Shown: positions 5,309 through 12,572, counted from the stretch's first letter. The stretch: DNA of 14,051 nt from Pseudomonadota bacterium (GCA_030610915.1 JAUWQS010000012.1:1-14051); one strand, 5' to 3'. Program-made: numbers and translations. Notes: generated from the letters alone by a model not told the origin.

Positions 5309-7318
5309 ATGAAAAAACTGGAAAAGTTGTTTGAGCCGGGAATCATCGGAAACATGGAGTTAAAAAACCGGATAGTTATGTCTCCCATGGGCACTGCGGC
5401 GCTCAATCCGGACAGTACCATTCGAGATAATTTGGTGGATTATTATGCCGAACGGGCAAAAGGCGGCGTGGGCCTTATAATGGGACAGACGAGCACTATT
5501 CTGCCGGAGGCTGCCGCTCCGATGCGCACAGGGACATGGGATGACAAATTTATCCCTGGGTTGCGCAGGGTGGCTGATGCCATACATCAATATGATGTCA
5601 GGTGCGCCTTTCAGTTGACACACCATGGAAGACTGCTGACTCAATACAGAAAGATGGTGCCGCAGGGTGAGCAGATAAGACCGATAGCCCCCTCAGCTAT
5701 TCCCAGATTGCTCACAGATATACAGGTTACGAGGGCGCAGGATGCCGGTGTAGAATCTATATGGGTGGCGGATAATGAGCCGGCGGAGGAGGCTACAAAA
5801 GAAGATATCGAGCGCATAAAGAATGGTTTTGCAGAAGCGGCTATGCGGGTAAAGAAGGCAGGTTTCGATGCTGTGGAGATTCATGGTGGTCATGGCTATC
5901 TGATAAGCCAGTTTCTGTCTCCATTTGTCAACAGGAGGACGGACGAATACGGAGGAAGCACTGAGAAGAGGGCCCGGTTTGCCTGCGAAGTAATCGAGGC
6001 AGTGAGAGAAAAGGTAGGGCCGGACTTTACTATTATCTTCCGCCTGAGTGGCTCCGATTTTTTAGATGGAGGAATAAATATTGATGAGGTTGTCCTTCAG
6101 GCTCCGCTCTTTGTCGATGCCGGAGCTGACGCCCTCGATGTCTCTGCCAGCGAACAGGCTTCTATCGACTGGCAATACCCAAGCTTTCTCTTTCCACCTG
6201 GACCACTGGTACACCTGGCGGAGAGACTAAAGAAGGCAGTAAAGATACCCATCATAGCTGTCGGGAAACTTGGCGATCCTCTCTTTGCCGAAGAGGTATT
6301 GCGCCAGGGGAAAGCCGATTTTATTGCTATGGGCAGGCAGTTTTTGGCTGACCCTGAGACACCCAATAAGGCGAGGGAGGGAAGATTTGACGACATACGC
6401 CGTTGTATTTATTGTGTAAACTGTTTTAACTTTGGCGCCCACATGCAGTATATATTATCTAAAGGATTAGCTTGCACTGTCAACCCGGAACTGTTGAGAG
6501 AGAAAGAGTTTAAACTGCAGCCTGCCACGACTCCCAAAAAGGTAATGGTTGTTGGCGGTGGTCCGGCAGGGATGGAGGCAGCCCGGACGCTGGCTGAGCG
6601 GGGCCACCATGTTGTTCTTTATGAGAAGGCTGACAGGCTGGGGGGGCAATGGTATATTGCCTGCGAGCAGAAGCAGAAGAAGCAGGATTTTCCTCATCTC
6701 CTCAGATACCTGTCTTGCGGGTTGGATAGAGCAGGGGTGAAGATTAAATTAGGCACGGACGTTACTCCTCAACTGGTAACGGCAGAAAAACCTGATGCAG
6801 TGGTGGTGGCCACCGGGGCCACGCCACGTACACTGAATGTACTTGGAGCAGATGGCAAGAATGTTGTTCAGGCTACGGATGTGATTTTAGGCAATGCCGG
6901 CGTCGGAAAGAGAGTGGTGGTGGTAGGCGGTCGCTACGTCGGTTTGGAGATAGCTGATCAGTTGGTTGATGAGGGTAAAAGGGTTACTCTAATCACCAGA
7001 CGCGCTCTCGGCAGAGAGATAGAGAGAAATGTTTATCTTACTTTGAGGAATCGGCTGATAGAGAAGGGCGTGCAACTATTTGCCAACTCTCCCCTTGTAG
7101 AAGTCAGAAATACAGGTGTCTGGATTGCCTTTGAAGGAGACCTGGTTTTCTTAAAGGCGGATACCGTGGTCCTTGCTGTGGGTGTAAAGCCTGAGAAGGA
7201 ATTGGTTGAAGCTCTAAAAGGAGTTATCTCCGAGGTGCACTCCATAGGGGACTGTGTGGAACCTCGGGATGCCATGTGGGCGATCCGTGAAGGCGCTGAA
7301 ATAGCAAGGCAAATCTAA
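5309..7318 (+). CDS. NADH:flavin oxidoreductase / 2,4-dienoyl-CoA reductase-like FMN-FAD-4Fe4S enzyme
   Basis: About 669 residues, the full architecture of the 2,4-dienoyl-CoA reductase/enoate reductase/trimethylamine dehydrogenase group. Counting from the ATG at 5306, residues 1-360 are an old-yellow-enzyme TIM barrel binding FMN (LTHHGR; HGYLISQFLSPFVNRRTDEY). C367, C370, C373 and C390 are placed to bind the 4Fe-4S cluster. An FAD-binding Rossmann fold starts at GGGPAG (417-422), and a second dinucleotide-binding motif is GGRYVG (541-546). The enzyme should pass electrons from NAD(P)H through FAD and the cluster to FMN and reduce an activated C=C bond in the cytoplasm. Two adjacent ATGs exist (5306, 5309); AAGGAG ends only 3 nt before the first but 6 nt before the second, so I favour 5309. 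With the preceding MmgE/PrpD gene it may form a short pathway for an unsaturated acid. The substrate is unknown. Confidence 0.9.
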   Translation: MKKLEKLFEPGIIGNMELKNRIVMSPMGTAALNPDSTIRDNLVDYYAERAKGGVGLIMGQTSTILPEAAAPMRTGTWDDKFIPGLRRVADAIHQYDVRCAFQLTHHGRLLTQYRKMVPQGEQIRPIAPSAIPRLLTDIQVTRAQDAGVESIWVADNEPAEEATKEDIERIKNGFAEAAMRVKKAGFDAVEIHGGHGYLISQFLSPFVNRRTDEYGGSTEKRARFACEVIEAVREKVGPDFTIIFRLSGSDFLDGGINIDEVVLQAPLFVDAGADALDVSASEQASIDWQYPSFLFPPGPLVHLAERLKKAVKIPIIAVGKLGDPLFAEEVLRQGKADFIAMGRQFLADPETPNKAREGRFDDIRRCIYCVNCFNFGAHMQYILSKGLACTVNPELLREKEFKLQPATTPKKVMVVGGGPAGMEAARTLAERGHHVVLYEKADRLGGQWYIACEQKQKKQDFPHLLRYLSCGLDRAGVKIKLGTDVTPQLVTAEKPDAVVVATGATPRTLNVLGADGKNVVQATDVILGNAGVGKRVVVVGGRYVGLEIADQLVDEGKRVTLITRRALGREIERNVYLTLRNRLIEKGVQLFANSPLVEVRNTGVWIAFEGDLVFLKADTVVLAVGVKPEKELVEALKGVISEVHSIGDCVEPRDAMWAIREGAEIARQI

Positions 7319-7390
7319 TACAATTATCGGATAGTCCCTACAAAGTGAAAGACTTACCGAAAAGAATGAACATCGAACATTGAATGGGAA

Positions 7391-7468
7391 GTAACTACTC
7401 GGCCACAGATTCACACAGATGAACGCAGATAGGTTTAAATACAGACATCGTCAAGTGGTCGAGTAGTT
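7391..7468. repeat. Short family-B-like inverted-repeat element
   Basis: GTAACTACTCGGCCAC (7391-7406) is mirrored by GTGGTCGAGTAGTT (7455-7468), leaving about 48 bp between them that contain a CACAGATTCACACAGAT-type microrepeat. The outer 10 bp are those of family B. No matching flanking duplication is visible, so it is an old, truncated or internally deleted copy. Confidence 0.5.
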
Positions 7469-7481
7469 GGTATTATTCAAG

Positions 7482-7778
7482 TAAGTAGCCTTTACCCGAA
7501 AATTGGACAGTCGGTTGCGAAGACTGAAGGTAAAAGGTAGATATGATTAATATTCCTTCAGCCCTAACAGCCTTCAGCCTAAACAACCTAATGAAATTGT
7601 TTGTGGTTTTTCCCCACTCGACTACTTTCCCACTCGACTATTTATACTGTAATCGGCCAAAATTTGAGCTTTTCTGTCGTATTTTTCCACCACAAAGCAC
7701 ACAAAAAAACTACCCTTTAACTCCGACTTTCATGCCTTTTATGGTACAATTTTCTTTATAGAGTATACATGAATTCCA
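7482..7778. other. AT-rich noncoding stretch with microrepeats
   Basis: No gene is supported. It contains CTTCAGCCCTAACAGCC (7556-7572) followed by CTTCAGCCTAAAC, the same microrepeat seen inside family B elements, and two direct copies of CCCACTCGACTAYTT (7613-7627 and 7629-7643). The short plus-strand frame at 7543-7761 has no family features and runs through these repeats. Confidence 0.4.
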
Positions 7779-7883
7779 TGTAGCGGAGACCTTTAGGTCT
7801 CCATTCTCTTCCAAGGTAAGGTTAAAGATTTCCGCTATGTGCTACGTGCCGATGCGTGTGGAAGGCTAAAGCCTTCCGCTACA
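7779..7883. repeat. REPIN-like element, third copy (not within family A ends)
   Basis: TGTAGCGGAGACC-TTTA-GGTCTCC at the left and GGAAGGCTAAAGCCTTCC-GCTACA at the right form the same inverted GTAG-hairpin pair found in the family A cores at 2718-2798 and 11283-11363, but without the CTCAATAAATAGGGG ends. Between them lies a degenerate third unit (AAGATTTCCGCTATGT). This shows that the REP pair exists independently of the family A element. Confidence 0.65.
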
Positions 7884-7893
7884 TATACTGTGT

Positions 7894-8034
7894 CAGAAAT
7901 TTACAAACTCAATACGATGCATAATTTGGTGTTATAAAATCCCCCTAAATCCCCCTTTACAAAGGGGAACTTCATTGGATCCCCCCCTTTGTAAAGGGGG
8001 GACAGGGGGAATTTTTTCAGTTTGTAAATTTCTG
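7894..8034. mobile_element. Small inverted-repeat element with CCCCCTTT hairpins
   Basis: A 141-bp unit with perfect 16-bp terminal inverted repeats CAGAAATTTACAAACT (7894-7909) and AGTTTGTAAATTTCTG (8019-8034). The direct repeat TGTGT lies on both outer sides (7889-7893 and 8035-8039), which could be a 5-bp target duplication. Inside are CCCCCTTTACAAAGGGG (7951-7967) and a second hairpin around CCCCTTTGTAAAGGGG (about 7983-8000). It lies downstream of nrdG, where the hairpins could also end transcription. No protein is encoded. Confidence 0.6.
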
Positions 8035-8100
8035 TGTGTGCAATTTTGACCGGCTCAAAAAGCGTAAGCTATTGCCGTGTTGAGTATAACAACATACAAA

Positions 8101-8790
8101 TCATCGCACTACCACACGCCGAACATAACCTTTCAGCATTTTCTTTATGGCCTTAAAATCTTTATCCGAGTAAGTCGTTTCCCTCAAAAATCTTTCATCA
8201 AGGGTCTTTGACGGAACAAATCTCTGCAGGATATAAAGTCGCGCATCTCGGATTTCATTCCCGATTTTTTGTAAATCTTCCTTGTCTAAAAGCGATTTCA
8301 CGACCGTTGTGCGAAACTCATACTCTATACCGGAATTCATGATCATTTCGATGCTGAGCCTTATCCTGTCAGGATCGACATTCGATCTCGTAATTTCACG
8401 ATACCGCTCTTGCGGGGTCTTCACATCCATGGCGATATAATCGACAAGTTTACGGTCGATCAGTTTTTCCAGCACATCGGGGAATGATCCGTTCGTATCT
8501 ATTTTAATCAGGTAGTTTATATCCCTGATACGCTCAATAAATTCAACCAAATCAGGCTGGATAGTCGGTTCACCTCCGGTGATAGTAACACCATCAAGTT
8601 TACCCCTGCGCTTCTCAAGGAAGGAGAATATCTCATCTTCTGGAATACAGTCGAGGTATTGAGCAGGGTCTACAAGCTCAGGATTGTGACAGTAGGGACA
8701 TCTGAAGTTGCATCCCTGAGTAAACAGAATGGCGCATATCTTTCCGGGATAATCTATAAGAGAGACCTTCTGCAGACCGCCAATATTCAT
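8101..8790 (-). CDS. nrdG: Anaerobic ribonucleoside-triphosphate reductase activating protein (radical SAM)
   Basis: A 229-residue radical SAM enzyme. C27, C31 and C34 (CNFRCPYC) bind the 4Fe-4S cluster, and GGEPTIQPDL is the SAM-contacting GGE motif. The opening MNIGGLQKVSLIDYPGKI is typical of the NrdG-like activase subgroup found in many anaerobes. It installs the glycyl radical on NrdD by reductive cleavage of SAM. It follows nrdD on the same strand, which supports the assignment over other glycyl-radical activases. The 194-bp gap between them is unusually long and filled with repeats. The ATG at 8790 has only a weak GGGTAGTG-like ribosome-binding sequence, and that sequence belongs to a family-B-type terminal repeat beginning 4 nt upstream. 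Confidence 0.9.
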   Translation of the reverse strand: MNIGGLQKVSLIDYPGKICAILFTQGCNFRCPYCHNPELVDPAQYLDCIPEDEIFSFLEKRRGKLDGVTITGGEPTIQPDLVEFIERIRDINYLIKIDTNGSFPDVLEKLIDRKLVDYIAMDVKTPQERYREITRSNVDPDRIRLSIEMIMNSGIEYEFRTTVVKSLLDKEDLQKIGNEIRDARLYILQRFVPSKTLDERFLRETTYSDKDFKAIKKMLKGYVRRVVVR

Positions 8791-8793
8791 TAG

Positions 8794-8809
8794 TCACTAC
8801 CCAGGTTGT
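8794..8809. repeat. Solo family-B-type terminus beside the nrdG start
   Basis: GTCACTACCCAGGTTG matches the family B end GTAACTACTCAGGTTG at 14 of 16 positions. No partner end or flanking duplication is found in the nrdD-nrdG gap, so it is probably a remnant. On the minus strand it provides the sequence where the nrdG ribosome-binding site should be. Confidence 0.45.
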
Positions 8810-8823
8810 TTAGGCCATTAGTT

Positions 8824-8890
8824 GTGAAATTCGTGCCAAAATGGCAAGGGAATTTCACCGCAGACAGGCGAGACGCCTGTCCTACTGCGG
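8824..8890. repeat. Two hairpins in the nrdD-nrdG gap, one REP-like
   Basis: The first hairpin (8824-8858) pairs GTGAAATTC with GAATTTCAC around an inner TGCCA/TGGCA stem. The second (8858-8890) pairs GACAGGCG with CGCCTGTC within an outer CCGCAG/CTGCGG stem and carries GTAG (minus strand, 8882-8885) next to the hairpin, as REP sequences do. Its stem sequence differs from the REPs at 2718, 7779 and 11283. In the nrdD-nrdG transcript these could slow decay or attenuate nrdG expression. Confidence 0.55.
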
Positions 8891-8984
8891 GGGAAGATAT
8901 CCAATTTCAAGCCGTATTTCGAGAATCTCAATAACCGTGATTGGCTACAGGCTTTGAGCTTGTCCGGGTTATGTTGTGTTTTTC

Positions 8985-11081
8985 CTACAGCCTAAATACC
9001 TTCCGTGTCTTAAATTCTTCCTGCTTTCCTTTGTTCCATTGCTTTACAGGACGCAGATAACCCACTACACGTGAATATATTTCACAGGATTCTTCGCACT
9101 TCGGTTTTGGACACGTTTTCTGCTCTCCCTTTAAGTAACCGTGAACAGGGCAAATGCTGAAAGTTGGAGTGAAAGTGATATATGGCAAACTGTAGTTTTC
9201 ACAGATTTTGTGGACAAGCACCTTCACTGCAGCAGAATCGTCGATCCGTTCACCGGCATAAACATGAAATACTGTCCCTCCTGTATATTTTGTCTGGATG
9301 TCATCCTGTATATCGAGAGCTTCAAAGATATCATCTGTAAAATTTACCGGCAGTTGTGTAGAGTTTGTATAGAAGACAGGAACTTTATTCTTTTTATACT
9401 CGTCTTCATTAGCGCATATTATGTCCGGATATTTTTCCTTATCAATCTTTGCAAGGCTGTAAGATGTGCCTTCAGCCGGAGTTGCCTCAAGATTATAATT
9501 GTTTCCTGTCTCTTTCTGAAAATCTATCAATTTACCTCTCATGAAATCCAGGATCTTTTTGGCAAATTCCTGACCTTCCTGACAGCCGATATTCTTGCCC
9601 AATAGATTCAAACAGCCCTCATTCATTCCCACCAGACCTATGGTTGAAAAGTGATTCTTCCAATATTCGTTAAAACGTTTCTTCACACTTCTGAGATAAT
9701 ATTTTGTGTAAGGATAAAGGTTTCCCTCCGTTAACTTTTCGAGGACTTTTCTCTTCGTCTCAAGGCTCTCCCTGGCAAGTGTCATCATTCTGTTTAGACG
9801 TACTATAAATTCATCCTCAGTCTTGCTTAAATAACCAATCCTGGACATATTGATGGTCACCACTCCAATAGAGCCAGTCAGAGGGTTGGAGCCGAAGAGG
9901 CCGCCACCCCTCATCGCAAGTTCCCTGTTATCGATACGCAACCTGCAACACATACTCCTTGCATCTTCCGGATTCATATCTGAATTTATAAAATTAGAAA
10001 AATAAGGCACACCATATTTGGCTGTCATCTCCCAGAGATAATTCAGATTAGGGCTTTCCCAATCGAATTCATCCGTTATACTATACGTCGGAATGGGAAA
10101 AGTGAACACTCTCCCGCTGGCATCACCTTCCACCATCACCTCTAAAAAGGCCTTGTTGAAGAGATCCATCTCTTCATGAAAATCCTCGTATTTCTCTTTT
10201 TGCGGCTTGCCGCCGATTATCACATTCTGATCGGCGTAGTATTTCGGAACCCTCACATCCAGGGTGACATTGGTGAATGGTGTCTGAAATCCGACCCTCG
10301 TCGGGACATTTATATTGAAGATAAACTCCTGCAAGGCCTGCTTGACATCTTTATAACTCAAGTTATCATATCTTATGAACGGAGCTAAAAGGGTATCAAA
10401 ATTTGAAAAGGCCTGCGCCCCTGCCGCCTCCCCCTGAAGTGTGTAGAAAAAATTCACGACCTGCCCAAGGGCGCTACGAAGGTGCCTGGCCGGTTTACTC
10501 TCCACCTTTCCTGATACCCCCTTAAATCCTTCCATCAGCAGATCAAAGAGATCCCAACCCACACAGTAAACAGAGAGAATACTTAAATCATGAATGTGAA
10601 AGTCACCATTTGAATGTGCTGCCCTGATCTCCGGCGGATAAATTTCATTTAGCCAGTAGACCTTGCTGACTTCAGAAGAGATGTAGTTGTTCAACCCTTG
10701 CAGAGAGTAATCCATATTGCTGTTTTCATTAATCTTCCAGTCGATCTTTTTTAAATACTGATCGACCAGATCAACCTCCATTTTGTTGGCAATTTCCCTG
10801 AGTCTCGCATGTTGCTCACGATAGATTATATACGCCTTGGCTGTCTTTCGATAGGGGGATGAGAGAAGAACCTCTTCAACGATGTCCTGCACATCTTCAA
10901 CTCCCATTATCTTGTCGTCAAAAAGTTTTTCCGCCAGACTGAGGACTTTTATGGTCAATTTTCTGGGCATCTTAACATCAAATTCACCTGTCGCTGCTCC
11001 CGCTCTTGCTATCGCGCTTGTGATCTTCTCGGCATTAAATTTTACGTACCGGCCGTCTCTCTTTTTTATCTTGCTATGCAT
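8985..11081 (-). CDS. nrdD: Anaerobic (class III) ribonucleoside-triphosphate reductase
   Basis: 698 residues. An N-terminal ATP-cone (about 1-95, starting MHSKIKKRDGRYVKFNAEKI) is the allosteric activity site. The catalytic barrel contains SMCCRLRID with C378/C379, where the thiyl-radical cysteine is expected. The C-terminus has the four-cysteine zinc site (CPVHG...TCPKPKC...C) and the glycyl-radical loop RVVGYLRPV, with the radical glycine at about residue 674, followed by QWNKGKQEEF. It reduces ribonucleoside triphosphates to deoxynucleotides without oxygen and needs NrdG, encoded next. The frame stays open to 11168, but the better start is the ATG at 11081, with GGAGG 8 nt upstream and the ATP-cone beginning at once; the extra 29 codons run back over the promoter and putative NrdR boxes. 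Length and motifs indicate an intact enzyme. Confidence 0.96.
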   Translation of the reverse strand: MHSKIKKRDGRYVKFNAEKITSAIARAGAATGEFDVKMPRKLTIKVLSLAEKLFDDKIMGVEDVQDIVEEVLLSSPYRKTAKAYIIYREQHARLREIANKMEVDLVDQYLKKIDWKINENSNMDYSLQGLNNYISSEVSKVYWLNEIYPPEIRAAHSNGDFHIHDLSILSVYCVGWDLFDLLMEGFKGVSGKVESKPARHLRSALGQVVNFFYTLQGEAAGAQAFSNFDTLLAPFIRYDNLSYKDVKQALQEFIFNINVPTRVGFQTPFTNVTLDVRVPKYYADQNVIIGGKPQKEKYEDFHEEMDLFNKAFLEVMVEGDASGRVFTFPIPTYSITDEFDWESPNLNYLWEMTAKYGVPYFSNFINSDMNPEDARSMCCRLRIDNRELAMRGGGLFGSNPLTGSIGVVTINMSRIGYLSKTEDEFIVRLNRMMTLARESLETKRKVLEKLTEGNLYPYTKYYLRSVKKRFNEYWKNHFSTIGLVGMNEGCLNLLGKNIGCQEGQEFAKKILDFMRGKLIDFQKETGNNYNLEATPAEGTSYSLAKIDKEKYPDIICANEDEYKKNKVPVFYTNSTQLPVNFTDDIFEALDIQDDIQTKYTGGTVFHVYAGERIDDSAAVKVLVHKICENYSLPYITFTPTFSICPVHGYLKGEQKTCPKPKCEESCEIYSRVVGYLRPVKQWNKGKQEEFKTRKVFRL

Positions 11082-11089
11082 GAAACCCG

Positions 11090-11094
11090 CCTCC
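11090..11094 (-). promoter_or_regulatory. Ribosome-binding site that decides the nrdD start
   Basis: GGAGG on the minus strand, 8 nt before the ATG at 11081. An in-frame ATG overlaps this GGAGG itself (ATGGAGG) and has no Shine-Dalgarno sequence of its own. Confidence 0.75.
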
Positions 11095-11114
11095 ATTTTA
11101 GACCATATAAAATC

Positions 11115-11130
11115 CCACAATATCTTGTGG
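11115..11130 (-). promoter_or_regulatory. Putative NrdR box 1
   Basis: CCACAATATCTTGTGG is a near-perfect dyad close to the NrdR-box consensus as I recall it (ACAC-W-ATATATTGTGT-like), about 13 of 16 positions. It lies downstream of the likely -10 element, where bound NrdR would block transcription. Confidence 0.65.
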
Positions 11131-11139
11131 TACATTTTT

Positions 11140-11168
11140 AGTTTAATGCCATATATTGTATATTGCAA
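11140..11168 (-). promoter_or_regulatory. Likely nrdD promoter
   Basis: On the minus strand TTGCAA (11163-11168), a 17-bp spacer and TAAACT (11140-11145) form a plausible sigma-70 promoter, with 4 of 6 matches in each hexamer. One NrdR-like box fills the spacer and another lies 9 bp beyond the -10 hexamer. The family A element at 11178 ends 9 bp upstream of the -35 hexamer, so the core promoter is intact but anything further upstream has been displaced. Confidence 0.55.
11146..11161 (-). promoter_or_regulatory. Putative NrdR box 2
   Basis: ATACAATATATGGCAT on the minus strand keeps the AATATAT centre of NrdR boxes. Its centre is exactly 31 bp (about three helical turns) from that of box 1, the spacing known for paired NrdR sites. 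It sits between the -35 and -10 hexamers. No nrdR gene is in the window. Confidence 0.55.
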
Positions 11169-11177
11169 GAAAAATAT

Positions 11178-11404
11178 GTATCAGTTCAATAAATAAGGGC
11201 AAATCCAGGCACGTAGCCGCCTCCATTTTCCGGAAGCGGGGCTTGGGTGTAGAGGTTACGCCTTTGAGCTTTGCACAACCCCTGTAGCGGAGACCTTCAG
11301 GTCTCCATATTCACGTAACACAGTATGACTGAAGCACATGGAAGGCTGAAGCCTTCCGCTACATGTTTCTGCCATATGCCTTCCGTTATTCATTGAGCTG
11401 ATAC
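11178..11404. mobile_element. Family A MITE-like element, copy 2, with REPIN-like core
   Basis: 227 bp, exactly the length of copy 1 at 2613-2839, in the same orientation and with about 20 base differences counted by eye, mostly transitions and mostly towards the ends; the central REP pair (11283-11363) is identical. Ends are GTATCAGTTCAATAAATA (left) and CATTGAGCTGATAC (right). Flanks are AAAAATAT (11170-11177) and GAAAATAT (11405-11412), an 8-bp target duplication with one mismatch. It occupies nearly the whole gap between the nrdD promoter and the end of ubiE/menG, and no protein is encoded. Confidence 0.85.
11283..11363. repeat. REPIN-like inverted pair inside family A copy 2
   Basis: Two GTAG-preceded hairpins facing each other (left stem GGAGACC/GGTCTCC, right stem GGAAGGCT/AGCCTTCC), with the same sequence and spacing as at 2718-2798. 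Confidence 0.68.
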
Positions 11405-11419
11405 GAAAATATTTTCCGG

Positions 11420-12121
11420 TTAAACAGCTTCCACAATATAAAGATGGCAGATACCAAACCCTAACGGCAGCGATTCAACGATCGAAAAGCTGTTTTCCCG
11501 TAACATCTCCTTTAATTCCTCCGGCTTATAAAAAGTCATAATCGAATCCCTTAGATAATCGTAAGGCCCGGTTCTTCTCGAAAGAAGCCTTCCGATGAGG
11601 GGAATTATCTTTTTTAAATAGAGAAGGTATATCTTACGTATAAAATGGATTTCAGGGATGGAAAACTCGAGGATCTCAAACTTTCCTCCATCTTTGAGTA
11701 TCCGTCGCACCTCTTTAAAAAGATCTTCAACATCGGACATATTCCTGATACCAAATGCCACCATGGCATGGTCAAAAGCATACCCCCCAAATGGCATACT
11801 GCAGGCATCCCCGGCAACAAGGAAATACCGTCCCCTGTAACCCTTCCTGTCTTTCTTTTGTGAGGCAATACGGAGCATCTCACTGGAAAGGTCGATCCCG
11901 ACTACCCGGCAATCCCTCTTTCTTTTGAGCGCAAGCATAAGAAGATCACCCGTACCGGTAGCGATATCCAGAATTGAATCTCCTCTCTTGATCCCGAACC
12001 GCCTTATGGCCTTTCGCCTCCATAAAGTATCCACAGAAAGGGAAAGAATGCGGTTCAAAAGATCATACCTTGGGGCGATCTGGTCAAACATCTCTTTTAT
12101 GATCCTGGGTCTCTTGTCCAA
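11420..12121 (-). CDS. ubiE/menG: Demethylmenaquinone / 2-polyprenyl-benzoquinol methyltransferase
   Basis: 233 residues, the normal length for UbiE/MenG. Family motifs are complete: FDQIAPRYDLLNRILS near the N-terminus, DIATGTGDL (SAM motif I), GIDLSSEMLRIA, MVAFGIRNM, LEFSIPE, and the C-terminal YDYLRDSIMTF. It C-methylates the quinone ring in the last steps of menaquinone (or ubiquinone) synthesis, at the cytoplasmic membrane face. Given the anaerobic gene content, menaquinone is the more likely product. The start is TTG (12121), supported by GAGGAG 8 nt upstream and by the first residues MDKRPRIIKEMFD matching the family start. It is a single gene between two family A elements; no other quinone gene is nearby. 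Confidence 0.93.
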   Translation of the reverse strand: MDKRPRIIKEMFDQIAPRYDLLNRILSLSVDTLWRRKAIRRFGIKRGDSILDIATGTGDLLMLALKRKRDCRVVGIDLSSEMLRIASQKKDRKGYRGRYFLVAGDACSMPFGGYAFDHAMVAFGIRNMSDVEDLFKEVRRILKDGGKFEILEFSIPEIHFIRKIYLLYLKKIIPLIGRLLSRRTGPYDYLRDSIMTFYKPEELKEMLRENSFSIVESLPLGFGICHLYIVEAV

Positions 12122-12129
12122 CTTTTTAT

Positions 12130-12135
12130 CTCCTC
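12130..12135 (-). promoter_or_regulatory. Ribosome-binding site for the ubiE/menG TTG start
   Basis: GAGGAG on the minus strand, 8 nt before the TTG at 12121. No ATG or GTG start in frame gives a better arrangement. Confidence 0.7.
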
Positions 12136-12212
12136 GCCATTCTTATCAGGAACTGTCAGTCAAAGCAATGCCTGACCGGCGCTGAAGCATGAACTGGCCG
12201 GAGAGAGAAAAG

Positions 12213-12572
12213 GTAATAGCTCAATAAATAGGGGCAAACTCCGGTATGTAAAGGTGATTGTGATCTTGGCCATTCACGGCTTGAAATTGGAAATTAGAAA
12301 TTTGGGAGAGATGAAACGAAGGTCAGTTGTTAGTGGTTAGAGGCTGGCCACTGATCACTAACCACTTGAAGCGGGAGGCCGAGTTTCCAATTTCTATTTT
12401 CTAATTTCAATATTCAGTAAACGCTTACCGTGGATCGAGACCAACATTTCAAAAATGGTAACCGTTCACGGTTGCCGGTTCACAGTTCACAGTTTTTTTC
12501 CAACCGTGAACCGGTAACTGTAAACCGTGAACGGTTACCAAAAATGTAATCCCCTGTTTATTGAGCTGATAC
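12213..12572. mobile_element. Family A element, copy 3, with a different core
   Basis: 360 bp. Ends are GTAATAGCTCAATAAATA (12213-12230, followed by GGGG) and CCCCTGTTTATTGAGCTG plus ATAC (12551-12572), the same ends as copies 1 and 2. The core is unrelated to theirs: it opens with TGTAAAGGTGATTGTGATC and CCATTCACGGCTTGAAATTG, then has nested inverted repeats (AGTGGTTAG/CTAACCACT; AATTGGAAATTAGAAA against TTTCTATTTTCTAATTTC) and an 18-bp perfect stem TGGTAACCGTTCACGGTT (12456-12473) with AACCGTGAACGGTTACCA (12523-12540). Flanking octamers (GAGAAAAG and ATAATATG) do not match, so no target duplication is visible. It fills most of the gap between ubiE/menG and ychF. Confidence 0.78.
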
